In this document: one piece after another, positions 1 to 6,004 of the stretch
Layout: each line of letters starts with the position of its first letter
How positions within the stretch are numbered: the stretch's first letter is position 1
DNA from: Actinomycetota bacterium
Lineage (GTDB): Bacteria; Actinomycetota; Geothermincolia; Fen-727; Anoxymicrobiaceae
Direction: 5' to 3'
Assembly: GCA_018894655.1 (NCBI GenBank)
Contig: JAHIPE010000235.1
Location: 1 to 9,252 of the forward strand
Length of the DNA stretch: 9,252 nt
The notes under the pieces: model-generated
The model's database searches: none
What the model saw: only the letters and a program-made list of their open reading frames with translations
What the model was told of the DNA's origin: nothing
Made by a program: the position numbers and the translations under genes

Positions 1-866
1 CCGAGCGCCCGGGTCTTATCGAACTCGAGGGAGTAGCGCCGGTCGTGCCCGGGCCTGTCGTCCACGTACTCGATGAGTGATTCCGGCTTTCCCAGGATGG
101 AGAGTATCGCCCGGGTTATCTCGATGTTGGTCCGCTCCTGCCCGCCACCGATGTTGTAGACCTCCCCGATCTCGCCCTTTCGGAGCACCAGGTCTATCGC
201 CTGGCAGTTATCGCTCACAAAGAGCCAATCCCTCACGTTCAGCCCGTCGCCGTACAGGGGCAACGCGATGTCCTCCAGCGCGTTGGTGATGAACAGGGGT
301 ATCAGTTTCTCCGGATACTGATACGGACCGAAGTTGTTGCTGGACCGGGTTATGATGACCGGCATCCCGTACGTCTGGTGGTAGGCGCGCACCAGCAGGT
401 CGCCACCCGCCTTGCTCGCCGCGTACGGGCTGTTGGGGACGATGGGCGAGTCCTCGGTGAACGACCCGTCCTCTATGCTCCCGTAGACCTCGTCGGTGGA
501 TATCTGGACGTACCTGGATATGCCGCGGCCGCGGCACTCCTCCAGGAGGGTAAACGTCCCGAAGACGTCCGTCTGGATGAACTCCATGGGTCCGGATATC
601 GAGCGGTCGACGTGACTCTCGGCGGCGAAGTTCAGTACCCCGTCGAAGCCCTCGCCCAGCACTCTGCCCACCAGTTCCTTGTCGCGGATGTCGCCGCGGA
701 CGAACGTGTAGCCGTACTCTCCCTCGATATCACGGAGATTCTCAGGGTTTCCGGCGTAGGTAAGCTTGTCCAGGTTGGTTATCTCCACCCCTGGGTACGT
801 CTGGAACATGTAACGGATGAAGTTGGAGCCGATGAAGCCGCAGCCGCCGGTTACCAGAATTCTCAC
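1..866 (-). CDS. rfbB: dTDP-glucose 4,6-dehydratase (C-terminus cut by window edge)
   Basis: Short-chain dehydrogenase/reductase family enzyme that converts dTDP-glucose to dTDP-4-keto-6-deoxyglucose in the cytoplasm, the second step of dTDP-L-rhamnose and other dTDP-deoxysugar pathways. Reading from the GTG at 866-864, the protein opens with VRILVTGGCGFIGSNF (the GxxGxxG NAD-binding fingerprint), then shows LNFAAESHVDRSI, the signature STDEVYG, the catalytic YAASK (YxxxK), NNFGPYQYPEKLIPLF, and DRPGHDRRYSLE near the window edge. About 288 residues are present; the family is usually about 320-350, so roughly the last 40-50 are missing at the left edge. It is the last visible gene of an rfbA / rmlC-like / rfbB operon, starting 12 nt after the epimerase-like gene. 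An AGGGG Shine-Dalgarno at 876-880 overlaps that gene's stop codon, suggesting translational coupling. Identity is very secure. A reductase (rfbD) may lie beyond the edge, but this cannot be seen. Confidence 0.96.
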   Translation of the reverse strand, partial: MRILVTGGCGFIGSNFIRYMFQTYPGVEITNLDKLTYAGNPENLRDIEGEYGYTFVRGDIRDKELVGRVLGEGFDGVLNFAAESHVDRSISGPMEFIQTDVFGTFTLLEECRGRGISRYVQISTDEVYGSIEDGSFTEDSPIVPNSPYAASKAGGDLLVRAYHQTYGMPVIITRSSNNFGPYQYPEKLIPLFITNALEDIALPLYGDGLNVRDWLFVSDNCQAIDLVLRKGEIGEVYNIGGGQERTNIEITRAILSILGKPESLIEYVDDRPGHDRRYSLEFDKTRAL

Positions 867-875
867 TGTAACAGA

Positions 876-880
876 CCCCT
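876..880 (-). promoter_or_regulatory. Ribosome binding site of rfbB
   Basis: AGGGG lies 9 nt upstream of the GTG start at 866 and overlaps the TAG stop (879-881) of the preceding gene. It supports the GTG start and coupling of the two reading frames. Confidence 0.6.
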
Positions 881-1334
881 ATCCCATCTTTATGTCCCAG
901 TCGTACGGTATCTCGTCGGTGTCAAACGGCAGACGGTGCTCGTCGGGGTTGTCGTAGTCGTATAGCTCGGTGGGGACGTTCACCACGTAAGCCTCCTCCT
1001 CGCTCACGCACTTCCACCCGTGATGGACCTCCCGGGGAATATGCACCAGAACGGGCCGGTTCTCGCCCAGGAAGATCTCCATTACCTCTCCTTCGGTGCC
1101 GGAGCCCTTCCGGCCGTCGTACAACCCCAGCTTTATCATGCCCCTGACACATACCACGTTGTCGTTCTGCTTCTTGTGCATATGCCAGGCCTTGACCACC
1201 CCCGGGTACGTCGTGGTCATGTACGCCTGCCCGAACTTCTCAAAGACCTCGTCGTCGCTGCGAAGCATCTCCATGAGATGTCCCCGCTCATCGGGGATGA
1301 CCCTCAACTGCTTTATGACTACACCCTCTATCAT
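879..1334 (-). CDS. RmlC-like cupin, dTDP-4-dehydrorhamnose 3,5-epimerase family protein
   Basis: A 151-residue cupin of the dTDP-4-keto-6-deoxysugar epimerase superfamily, cytoplasmic and acting on the RfbB product or a derivative. Family features: DERGHLMEML near residue 15 (like the DxRG start of RmlC), KAWHMHKKQND (His51 at the position of the catalytic His of RmlC), VRGMIKLGLYDGR, IPREVHHGWKCVSEEEAYVVN, and PDEHRLPFDTDEIPYDW at the end. It is shorter than canonical RmlC (about 180-200). The usual RGLHxQ is replaced by KAWHMH, and the stretch that normally carries the acid Tyr (YKxT) reads VVNVPT, so that Tyr seems to be missing. It may therefore be a 3-epimerase, a ketoisomerase-like enzyme, or a specialised epimerase rather than classical RmlC. 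ATG at 1334 is preceded by AGGAGG five bases upstream. It sits between rfbA (35 nt gap) and rfbB (12 nt gap), which fixes its pathway but not its exact reaction. Confidence 0.85.
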   Translation of the reverse strand: MIEGVVIKQLRVIPDERGHLMEMLRSDDEVFEKFGQAYMTTTYPGVVKAWHMHKKQNDNVVCVRGMIKLGLYDGRKGSGTEGEVMEIFLGENRPVLVHIPREVHHGWKCVSEEEAYVVNVPTELYDYDNPDEHRLPFDTDEIPYDWDIKMG

Positions 1335-1339
1335 ATCGC

Positions 1340-1345
1340 CCTCCT
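1340..1345 (-). promoter_or_regulatory. Ribosome binding site of the RmlC-like gene
   Basis: A perfect AGGAGG sits 5 nt upstream of the ATG at 1334. It is the strongest Shine-Dalgarno in the operon and fixes this start. Confidence 0.75.
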
Positions 1346-1369
1346 GAAAAGCTGGGGGACCCCTTTTGT

Positions 1370-2434
1370 CTATGGAATTCCTACCCGGCTGTTGTCGCCC
1401 AGCATGAAACGGTAGGCGGACGGCTTCGGGGCGGAGCGCAAGATCTGCACGTTCTGCCCTATCAGGCTGTCCTCGATGCGGCCCGGTATGTCGGTGATGG
1501 TGCTATTCTCCAGGATTATACTGTGCTCCACCTCGGAGCCTGTTATGACAACGTCGAAGTAGGCGGATGTGAACGGCCCGATAAACGAGTTCTCGACCCT
1601 GGTGCGCTCCCCGATGATCGCGGGCCCCCTTACGGTGCTATTGATTATCCGGGCACCCTCCTCCACCACTACCCTGCCATGCGTCTCGGACTCGCCGTCC
1701 ACATGCCCGTCGATGCGGGGCTCGATCGCCTCCAGCATGATGCGGTTCGCCTCCAGCATGTCCTCCAGGCGGCCGGTGTCCTTCCACCACCCGCCGACCA
1801 CGTGGGGGTCCACCTCCATTCCCTCGTCGATGAGCCACTGTATCGCGTCGGTGATCTCGAATTCCCCTCGCTTCGACGGCTTGATGGCCTTGACCGCGTC
1901 CATGATGTTGTGATCGAACATGTAGACGCCCACCAGGGCCAGATCGCTGGGGGGTTCCTTGGGCTTCTCCACCAGGCGGATCACCTTCCCGCCCTCCAGC
2001 TCGGCGACCCCGAAGAGTTCCGGCATGCTCACATGGGCCAGCAGTATCTCGCTGTTGGGCTTGTTGGACCTGAACTGGTCCACGAAGCTGGATATCCCGT
2101 CCTTTATCAGGTTGTCGCCCAGGTACATCACGAACTCGTCATCGCCGAGAAACCCCTCGGACACCAGGACCGCGTGAGCGAGGCCCAGCGGTTCATCCTG
2201 GGTGATGTAGGTGACATCCAGGCCCCACCGGGAGCCATCCCCCACCGCCTCGCGTATCTCCCTGGCGGTCTCCCCCACCACAATGCCTACGTCCTCAATT
2301 CCCGCGTCCCTTATAGCCTCCAGGCCGTAGAACAGGACCGGCTTGTTGGCGATAGGGACCAACTGCTTGGCCATCGTGTGGGTGATGGGCCGCAACCTGC
2401 TTCCGCTGCCACCGCATAACACAAGTGCTTTCAA
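1370..2434 (-). CDS. rfbA: Glucose-1-phosphate thymidylyltransferase, long form
   Basis: Transfers dTMP from dTTP to glucose-1-phosphate to give dTDP-glucose, the first step of dTDP-deoxysugar synthesis, in the cytoplasm. The nucleotidyltransferase domain (residues 1 to about 240) shows LCGGSGSRLRPIT (residues 6-18, the GGxGxRLxP nucleotide loop, with Ser where Thr is common), KQLVPIANKPVLFY, TQDEPLGLAHAV (78-89), the metal-binding Asp in YLGDNL (104-109), and WWKDTGRLEDML. Residues from about 245 to 354 are a C-terminal extension rich in hexapeptide-like turns (RVVVEEGARIINSTVRGPAI, FIGPF, IILENSTI), typical of a left-handed beta-helix. This makes it the 350-residue long form (TIGR01208-like) found mainly in archaea, actinobacteria and related groups, rather than the roughly 290-residue enterobacterial form. 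The start is TTG at 2434-2432, with GGAGG 9 nt upstream. It is the first gene of the dTDP-sugar operon and has its own promoter. Identity is secure. Confidence 0.95.
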   Translation of the reverse strand: MKALVLCGGSGSRLRPITHTMAKQLVPIANKPVLFYGLEAIRDAGIEDVGIVVGETAREIREAVGDGSRWGLDVTYITQDEPLGLAHAVLVSEGFLGDDEFVMYLGDNLIKDGISSFVDQFRSNKPNSEILLAHVSMPELFGVAELEGGKVIRLVEKPKEPPSDLALVGVYMFDHNIMDAVKAIKPSKRGEFEITDAIQWLIDEGMEVDPHVVGGWWKDTGRLEDMLEANRIMLEAIEPRIDGHVDGESETHGRVVVEEGARIINSTVRGPAIIGERTRVENSFIGPFTSAYFDVVITGSEVEHSIILENSTITDIPGRIEDSLIGQNVQILRSAPKPSAYRFMLGDNSRVGIP

Positions 2435-2442
2435 CTCCGTGT

Positions 2443-2450
2443 TCCTCCCT
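2443..2450 (-). promoter_or_regulatory. Ribosome binding site deciding the TTG start of rfbA
   Basis: AGGGAGGA lies upstream of the TTG at 2434, with 9 nt between GGAGG and the start codon. No ATG or GTG is better placed, and the conserved MKALVLCGG beginning of the family falls exactly at this TTG, so it is the real start. Confidence 0.7.
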
Positions 2451-2469
2451 AAGTGCTCTAAACGTCAGA

Positions 2470-2498
2470 ATAGTATCATCAGGTTGACGCTTTCTCAA
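2470..2498 (-). promoter_or_regulatory. Sigma70-type promoter of the rfbA operon
   Basis: Reading the minus strand, TTGAGA (2493-2498, five of six matches to the -35 consensus) is followed after exactly 17 nt by TACTAT (2470-2475, four of six to the -10). The -10 is preceded by TGA, giving an extended TGn -10. Transcription would begin near 2462-2464, about 28 nt upstream of the TTG start of rfbA. The position between two co-directional genes suggests that the dTDP-sugar operon can be expressed separately from the wall-enzyme genes upstream. Read by eye; no computation was possible. Confidence 0.55.
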
Positions 2499-2511
2499 GT
2501 TAGCAAACTTG
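2496..2511 (-). promoter_or_regulatory. Inverted repeat overlapping the rfbA -35 box, candidate operator
   Basis: CAAGTT-TGCT-AACTTG is a perfect 6-bp inverted repeat with a 4-nt centre. It overlaps the first bases of the -35 element and extends upstream, a position where a repressor or class II activator could act. A second, overlapping inverted repeat (AGCAA-GT-TTGCT) shares its centre. The 134-nt intergenic region shows no U-tract terminator for the deacetylase gene upstream, so this could also be part of an RNA hairpin in a read-through transcript. No regulator can be named. Confidence 0.35.
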
Positions 2512-2568
2512 CTTGTACGGGGGTAGAGCCGTTGCAGGCCGGGCGGCCCACTCAAGACCCCAATCTAC

Positions 2569-3588
2569 TCACGGTTGCAGCACGCCGGACACGGTGGTCA
2601 GCTCAAAGCCGTCGGCCCTGAGGTTGTTGACTATCTCCACCAGCGCCTGAGAGGTGTACGTACCGTTGGTGTGCATGAGGATTATATCGCCGCCCCTGGT
2701 CCCCACCGTTGCCCGGTCCCTTATCTGCGACTGGACGGTCGCCGGTTTCCAGTCGCTGGTATCCCGGCTCCAGTAGATGATATCGTAGCCCAGCCCGCAG
2801 ACGACCTGCTCGACCCTGGCGTCGATATCCCCGTACGGGGGACGGAAGTAGGCCGCTATCGGGGCGCCTCCGATCTCCAGCACGGCGTTCTCGGTGCTAC
2901 GGAGCTGCCACTCTATCTCGGCGTCGGACAGGCGGGTGAAATAGGGGTGGTTGTAGGAATGGCTCGCGATCTCGAAGCCGTGGTCTATCGCCATGCGGAG
3001 AAGCTCCGGGTTGGCGTGGCACCAGCCGCCGCAAACGAAGATGGTGGCCGGCGCCCTGAGCGCGGTCAGCGTTTCGATGATGACCCGCGACTCCGGCTCC
3101 AGGACCTCGGTGGTGTCGAACGTCAGCGCGACCTTGCGTTGGGAACGACAGCCATGGTGGATCATCCCCGCCGGACGGGGCCCGTCCACCCTCGGGGAAG
3201 AGGGAAGAAACACGCAGTTCCCCTCCGGGGTGGAGGCCAGGCGGTCCGGGGGGACGCTGTACGCCCTGAGGAGGCCCGAGTCGCGCACCGTGGAAAGCGA
3301 CACGGGCCCCCCGCGCTCTACCCTTCCGCGTGGGACCATGTACCCCAGGCCCAGCCCCTCCAGGCGCTCGCCGCGAACCGGCAGAAGCGAGTATATCCTG
3401 CCTCCGTCGGCCTCCAGCGCGTTCACCACGTTGCCGCCGGACCTCGCCTCAGGCGGGAGTTGCTGCGCGACATTGACGGCGAGCACGCCTAGAACCATGA
3501 TCAGGAGAAGGGCAAACGCCTTCCCGGTCACGTCGCGGTGGGTTATCAGCACCGGGCCCCCGGTGTTTTTCCGGTGTCCTGGCGACAT
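2569..3588 (-). CDS. Membrane-anchored polysaccharide deacetylase (NodB/CE4 family)
   Basis: A 339-residue carbohydrate esterase family 4 protein expected to remove N- or O-acetyl groups from a cell-wall or surface glycan outside the cell. Residues about 24-41 (AFALLLIMVLGVLAVNVA) form one hydrophobic segment after a basic N-terminus, either a signal anchor or an uncleaved signal peptide. Residues about 45-145 are a linker region of unknown fold. The NodB domain (about 150-335) has motif 1 ALTFDTTE (Asp158 kept as the presumed base; the usual second, metal-binding Asp is Thr159), motif 2 SHSYNH (His210 and His214), motif 3 FRPPYGD (249-253), motif 4 SRDTSDW (274-280) and motif 5 ILMHTNG (His306). 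ATG at 3588 has GGAGG at 3593-3597. It starts 18 nt after the SpoIID-repeat gene, so the two are probably co-transcribed. The substrate is unknown; the altered motif 1 leaves activity likely but not certain. Confidence 0.9.
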   Translation of the reverse strand: MSPGHRKNTGGPVLITHRDVTGKAFALLLIMVLGVLAVNVAQQLPPEARSGGNVVNALEADGGRIYSLLPVRGERLEGLGLGYMVPRGRVERGGPVSLSTVRDSGLLRAYSVPPDRLASTPEGNCVFLPSSPRVDGPRPAGMIHHGCRSQRKVALTFDTTEVLEPESRVIIETLTALRAPATIFVCGGWCHANPELLRMAIDHGFEIASHSYNHPYFTRLSDAEIEWQLRSTENAVLEIGGAPIAAYFRPPYGDIDARVEQVVCGLGYDIIYWSRDTSDWKPATVQSQIRDRATVGTRGGDIILMHTNGTYTSQALVEIVNNLRADGFELTTVSGVLQP

Positions 3589-3592
3589 GAGA

Positions 3593-3597
3593 CCTCC
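3593..3597 (-). promoter_or_regulatory. Ribosome binding site of the deacetylase gene
   Basis: GGAGG lies 4 nt upstream of the ATG at 3588, inside the 18-nt gap after the stop of the SpoIID-repeat gene (TAG at 3607-3609). The spacing is slightly short but it is the only candidate. Confidence 0.55.
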
Positions 3598-3606
3598 AGC
3601 CGGACG

Positions 3607-4899
3607 CTAGAAACCGGTGTATCCCTCGGCGAAGTACCAGGTGGTCGACGGGGCGGTCACGCCGACGGTGTTGTGGCCGCCGTCGTAGCTGCAGTAGCCG
3701 TTCGAGTAGATGAAGTACATCGACCTCTCGGCGATCACCCCGACCCCGTTGGTGGACCGCACCGTGATCGCGACCTCCGTATCGGACAGCCCCTCCACCG
3801 CGTCCACCGGCACGGTGAACCGTGACCGGGGCTCTATCGTGTACTCCTCCTGGATGGTGTTACCACCGGGGGTGTTGAACGATACCATGACCTCCGCCGC
3901 CTCTTCCTCGGGGTTGGCGACCAGCAGCCAGGTGTCGAACGCGCCGCCGGTGTACCCCTCGGCGAAGTACCACTCCTCGGAGGGCCCGGTGACGCCCACG
4001 CTGTCGTGCCCGTCGTCCAGGCCGCGGCCGTTGTAGTCGAAGTACATCGCGCGTTCGGCGATGAAGCCGACGTCGCCCGCCGAGGTCAGCGTCGTCGAGA
4101 ACCCCGCGTTCGCCAGGCCCTCTATCTTGTCCACGTGCACGGTGTGCCGGCTGTGCGGGGCAACGCTGTACCTCTTTGTGATGCTCTTCCCGTTCTCCTT
4201 CATGAAGGCGGCCTCTACCTCGGACGTCTCGCCGCCAGGGTTCTGGAGGAGGATGTAGGTGTCGAACTCGCCCCCGGTGTACCCCTCGGCAAGGTACCAC
4301 GTGCCGGAGGGCCCGGTGACGCCTGGGGCGTTGTGACCCCCGTCGCAGCCGTTGTAGTCGAAGTAGCAGGAGCGTTCCGCTATTATCCCGTCCCCGCTGA
4401 CGCTCTGGACCGTGGTGGAGACATCGGTATCCTCGAGGCCGGGGACCCCGTTGAGGTGCAACGTCATCCGCGAGAACGGCGCGCTCTCGGCCACGTGCTC
4501 GACCGTCTCCCCCCCCGGCCGCATGAAAGTGAACTTCACGTCAACCGGAACCGGCTGTGGGTTCTGCACCAGGATATAGGTGTCGAACGTGCCCCCGGTG
4601 TACCCCTCGGCGAAGTACCACTCCCCCGCGGGTTCGGTCACCCCGGTGCTGCCGTGTCCCCCGTTGAAGCGCCCCTGGTGGTTGAAGTACATCGCCCGCT
4701 CGGCTATCACCGGCAGGTCGGACACGACGCGGGTGGAGACCTCCTCGAACTGCATGTGTTCGTTCACGTTCAACGTGAAGCGGGAGTTCGCTCCCACCTC
4801 CTCGATCTGGTCGGCGGTGGTGCCGTCAGGCTGCATGAACGTGAACGTGACGATCGTCGGCTCCGGGTTGGGGTTCAGTACCAGGATGTACTCGTCGAA
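3607..4899 (-). repeat. Protein repeat array of the SpoIID-domain gene (four units plus terminal cap)
   Basis: Tandem coding repeats delimited at the W-Y-[FL] codons: unit 1 4899-4621 (starts at FDEYILVLNP, lacking the leading WYFAEG block), unit 2 4620-4300 (107 residues), unit 3 4299-3973 (109), unit 4 3972-3640 (111), then a terminal WYFAEGYTGF cap (3639-3610) and the stop. Unit consensus: WYFAEGYTGG-FDTYIL-x-x-NP, a beta-rich stretch with FMxPxG, SRxTV, VSTxV, VIAERAMYF, then a GGHxSxGVTxPS loop. At DNA level the junctions are nearly identical: 3947-3976 and 4595-4624 are the same 30 bases. The repeats are probably an extended beta-sandwich stalk or a ligand-binding module. No function is known to me. 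Confidence 0.88.
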
Positions 4900-5949
4900 G
4901 TTGGGGCGCAGCAGCTCGTACATGTTGCCCTGGAGCCCGAACAGGGACGCGATGACGCCCCCGGATACCTCCTTGATGGCGGTTGAGCCGACAAGGCGCG
5001 CCTTGCGCACCCTGCCCCCCGGCGTCCGGTTCGATAGGTCCATCACGTACAGCTCGCCGACGGCGGTGTCGGCGCGGGAGTTCAGCCTGGCCTCCACCTC
5101 CGACTTCCTGAACGCCGCGGACCAGGAGTAGCGGGACGACCGGTGGCAGTAGGGGTCCGGCTTGCCGCGCAGGTACGGTATGGCGGAGCCGCCCCAGACG
5201 TCCTCGTTGTTGTCGGAGTGCCCCCCGCAGGAGCCGCAGTACGCGGCGGTTATGACCTTCCCGCCGTACATGATGACCTCGCCCGCCGTCGCGTCCACCG
5301 CGGCGCGGTTGTTGGGGAACCTGGAGAGGTCCTTGTTCTCGTCCATCGCCTGGCAGCAGTTGCCGCTAGAGCAGATATCGTACCCATCCGCCGCGTGCTT
5401 GCCTCGGGCTATGCACGACAGGGCGTAGGTCCGCGCCGCAACGTAGAGCACCTTCAACCCCTCGAACGGGTAGCTCTCCGGTTCCTCCGCAAGGTGATAG
5501 AGGTAATCACGCAGGGTGTAGGTCCTTATCTGCCCGTCCCGGCACTTGACCCTTATCAGTTGGTACTCGTCAACCTGCCCGAACGTTATGCCCGTGTAGT
5601 AGTTGTTGATTATGTCCCGGTAGGAGTGCTCATCTATGGCCCTGTACTTGACGCCGTCCATGCACATCCCGACACCGTGGGCGCGCCCACGCCCGCTGAA
5701 GTAGTAGAACGGATCGCCGCCGGCGCCGCTCGCGCCCTCCCCGGCGATGGGCGAGCCGCCCCCGAGCGGGCTCAACACGATAGCCAGCGCAACGCCCACC
5801 AGCACGGTCCAGGTCGTGAACGCTTTCAGTAATCTCTTGATGCTCGATACACCCCTATTTGTGTAATCGCCGTTTGTTTGACAGAAAGGGTTCAGGCCTT
5901 GCGGACACCGGTAACCTTCCAGACCACCGCTATAAGGCGCTGACCCCAC
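3607..5949 (-). CDS. SpoIID/LytB-domain protein with four C-terminal surface repeats
   Basis: An exported protein with a SpoIID/LytB (lytic transglycosylase-like) domain and a repeat stalk. Numbering from the GTG at 5949, a basic plus hydrophobic segment (KRLLKAFTTWTVLVGVALAI, residues 38-57) is the signal sequence. GRGRAHGVGMCM (86-97) with YRDIINNYYTG (110-120) matches the GHGVGMSQ...IL..YYxG motif that ends Bacillus SpoIID, but here it comes first. Next come LAEEPESYPFEGLK (153-166, Glu155 at the catalytic position of GEMP) and VAARTYAL (170-177). A Cx5C pair follows (193/199; zinc site in some SpoIID structures), then CGSCGGHS (238-245) and VWGGSAIPYLRG. Repeats of about 107-111 residues fill residue 351 to the end. 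The start is uncertain: GTG 5949 is the only conventional in-frame start before the signal sequence, yet it lacks a Shine-Dalgarno and adds about 36 unusual residues. An AGGGG at 5852-5856 points to a start nearer 5840. It is followed 18 nt later by the deacetylase gene. Confidence 0.88.
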   Translation of the reverse strand: MGSAPYSGGLEGYRCPQGLNPFCQTNGDYTNRGVSSIKRLLKAFTTWTVLVGVALAIVLSPLGGGSPIAGEGASGAGGDPFYYFSGRGRAHGVGMCMDGVKYRAIDEHSYRDIINNYYTGITFGQVDEYQLIRVKCRDGQIRTYTLRDYLYHLAEEPESYPFEGLKVLYVAARTYALSCIARGKHAADGYDICSSGNCCQAMDENKDLSRFPNNRAAVDATAGEVIMYGGKVITAAYCGSCGGHSDNNEDVWGGSAIPYLRGKPDPYCHRSSRYSWSAAFRKSEVEARLNSRADTAVGELYVMDLSNRTPGGRVRKARLVGSTAIKEVSGGVIASLFGLQGNMYELLRPNFDEYILVLNPNPEPTIVTFTFMQPDGTTADQIEEVGANSRFTLNVNEHMQFEEVSTRVVSDLPVIAERAMYFNHQGRFNGGHGSTGVTEPAGEWYFAEGYTGGTFDTYILVQNPQPVPVDVKFTFMRPGGETVEHVAESAPFSRMTLHLNGVPGLEDTDVSTTVQSVSGDGIIAERSCYFDYNGCDGGHNAPGVTGPSGTWYLAEGYTGGEFDTYILLQNPGGETSEVEAAFMKENGKSITKRYSVAPHSRHTVHVDKIEGLANAGFSTTLTSAGDVGFIAERAMYFDYNGRGLDDGHDSVGVTGPSEEWYFAEGYTGGAFDTWLLVANPEEEAAEVMVSFNTPGGNTIQEEYTIEPRSRFTVPVDAVEGLSDTEVAITVRSTNGVGVIAERSMYFIYSNGYCSYDGGHNTVGVTAPSTTWYFAEGYTGF

Positions 5950-5973
5950 TTGTTAGCGTTAATTCGTTAGTTA

Positions 5974-6002
5974 ATTATAGTTTATTTCTGTTAATTATTA
6001 AA
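5974..6002 (-). promoter_or_regulatory. AT-rich promoter upstream of the SpoIID-repeat gene
   Basis: In an otherwise GC-rich window, 5951-6004 is strongly AT-rich. On the minus strand it contains a perfect TATAAT at 5974-5979; 17 nt further upstream is only a weak -35 (TTTAAT, 5997-6002). Transcription would start near 5967. The plus-strand heptamer GTTAATT occurs three times, at 5958-5964, 5970-5976 and 5990-5996, in and around the promoter, and may be a regulator site. The region begins immediately after the stop of the NlpC/P60 gene (6005-6007), so the SpoIID-deacetylase pair probably forms its own transcription unit. Confidence 0.5.
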
Positions 6003-6004
6003 CA

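Noticed and set aside
1347..1367. Imperfect AAAA-GGGG/CCCC-TTTT hairpin between rfbA and the RmlC-like gene as a terminator
   Set aside because: The stem is short and interrupted, the T-run is only four bases, and it lies inside an operon whose next gene has a strong Shine-Dalgarno. At most a weak processing or attenuation structure.
1523..2419. Long plus-strand open frame (298 codons) opposite rfbA
   Set aside because: The minus strand codes for a fully recognisable RfbA over this span. The plus frame has no family motifs and is a shadow of GC-rich codon usage.
2295..2555. Minus-strand open frame spanning the rfbA promoter region
   Set aside because: It overlaps the rfbA start in another frame, has no recognisable features and crosses the promoter elements.
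2512..2568. A terminator after the deacetylase gene
   Set aside because: Only a 4-bp GGCC stem is visible and there is no T-run on the minus strand.
4006..4986. Plus-strand open frame of 326 codons opposite the SpoIID repeats
   Set aside because: Its own repetitiveness comes from the minus-strand protein repeats. It has no domain features and is antisense to a well-supported gene.
5857..5966. A riboswitch in the putative leader of the SpoIID gene
   Set aside because: The leader is long enough and has some complementarity, but I could not match it to the conserved cores of cyclic-di-GMP, cyclic-di-AMP (ydaO) or cobalamin riboswitches. Not supported from sequence alone.
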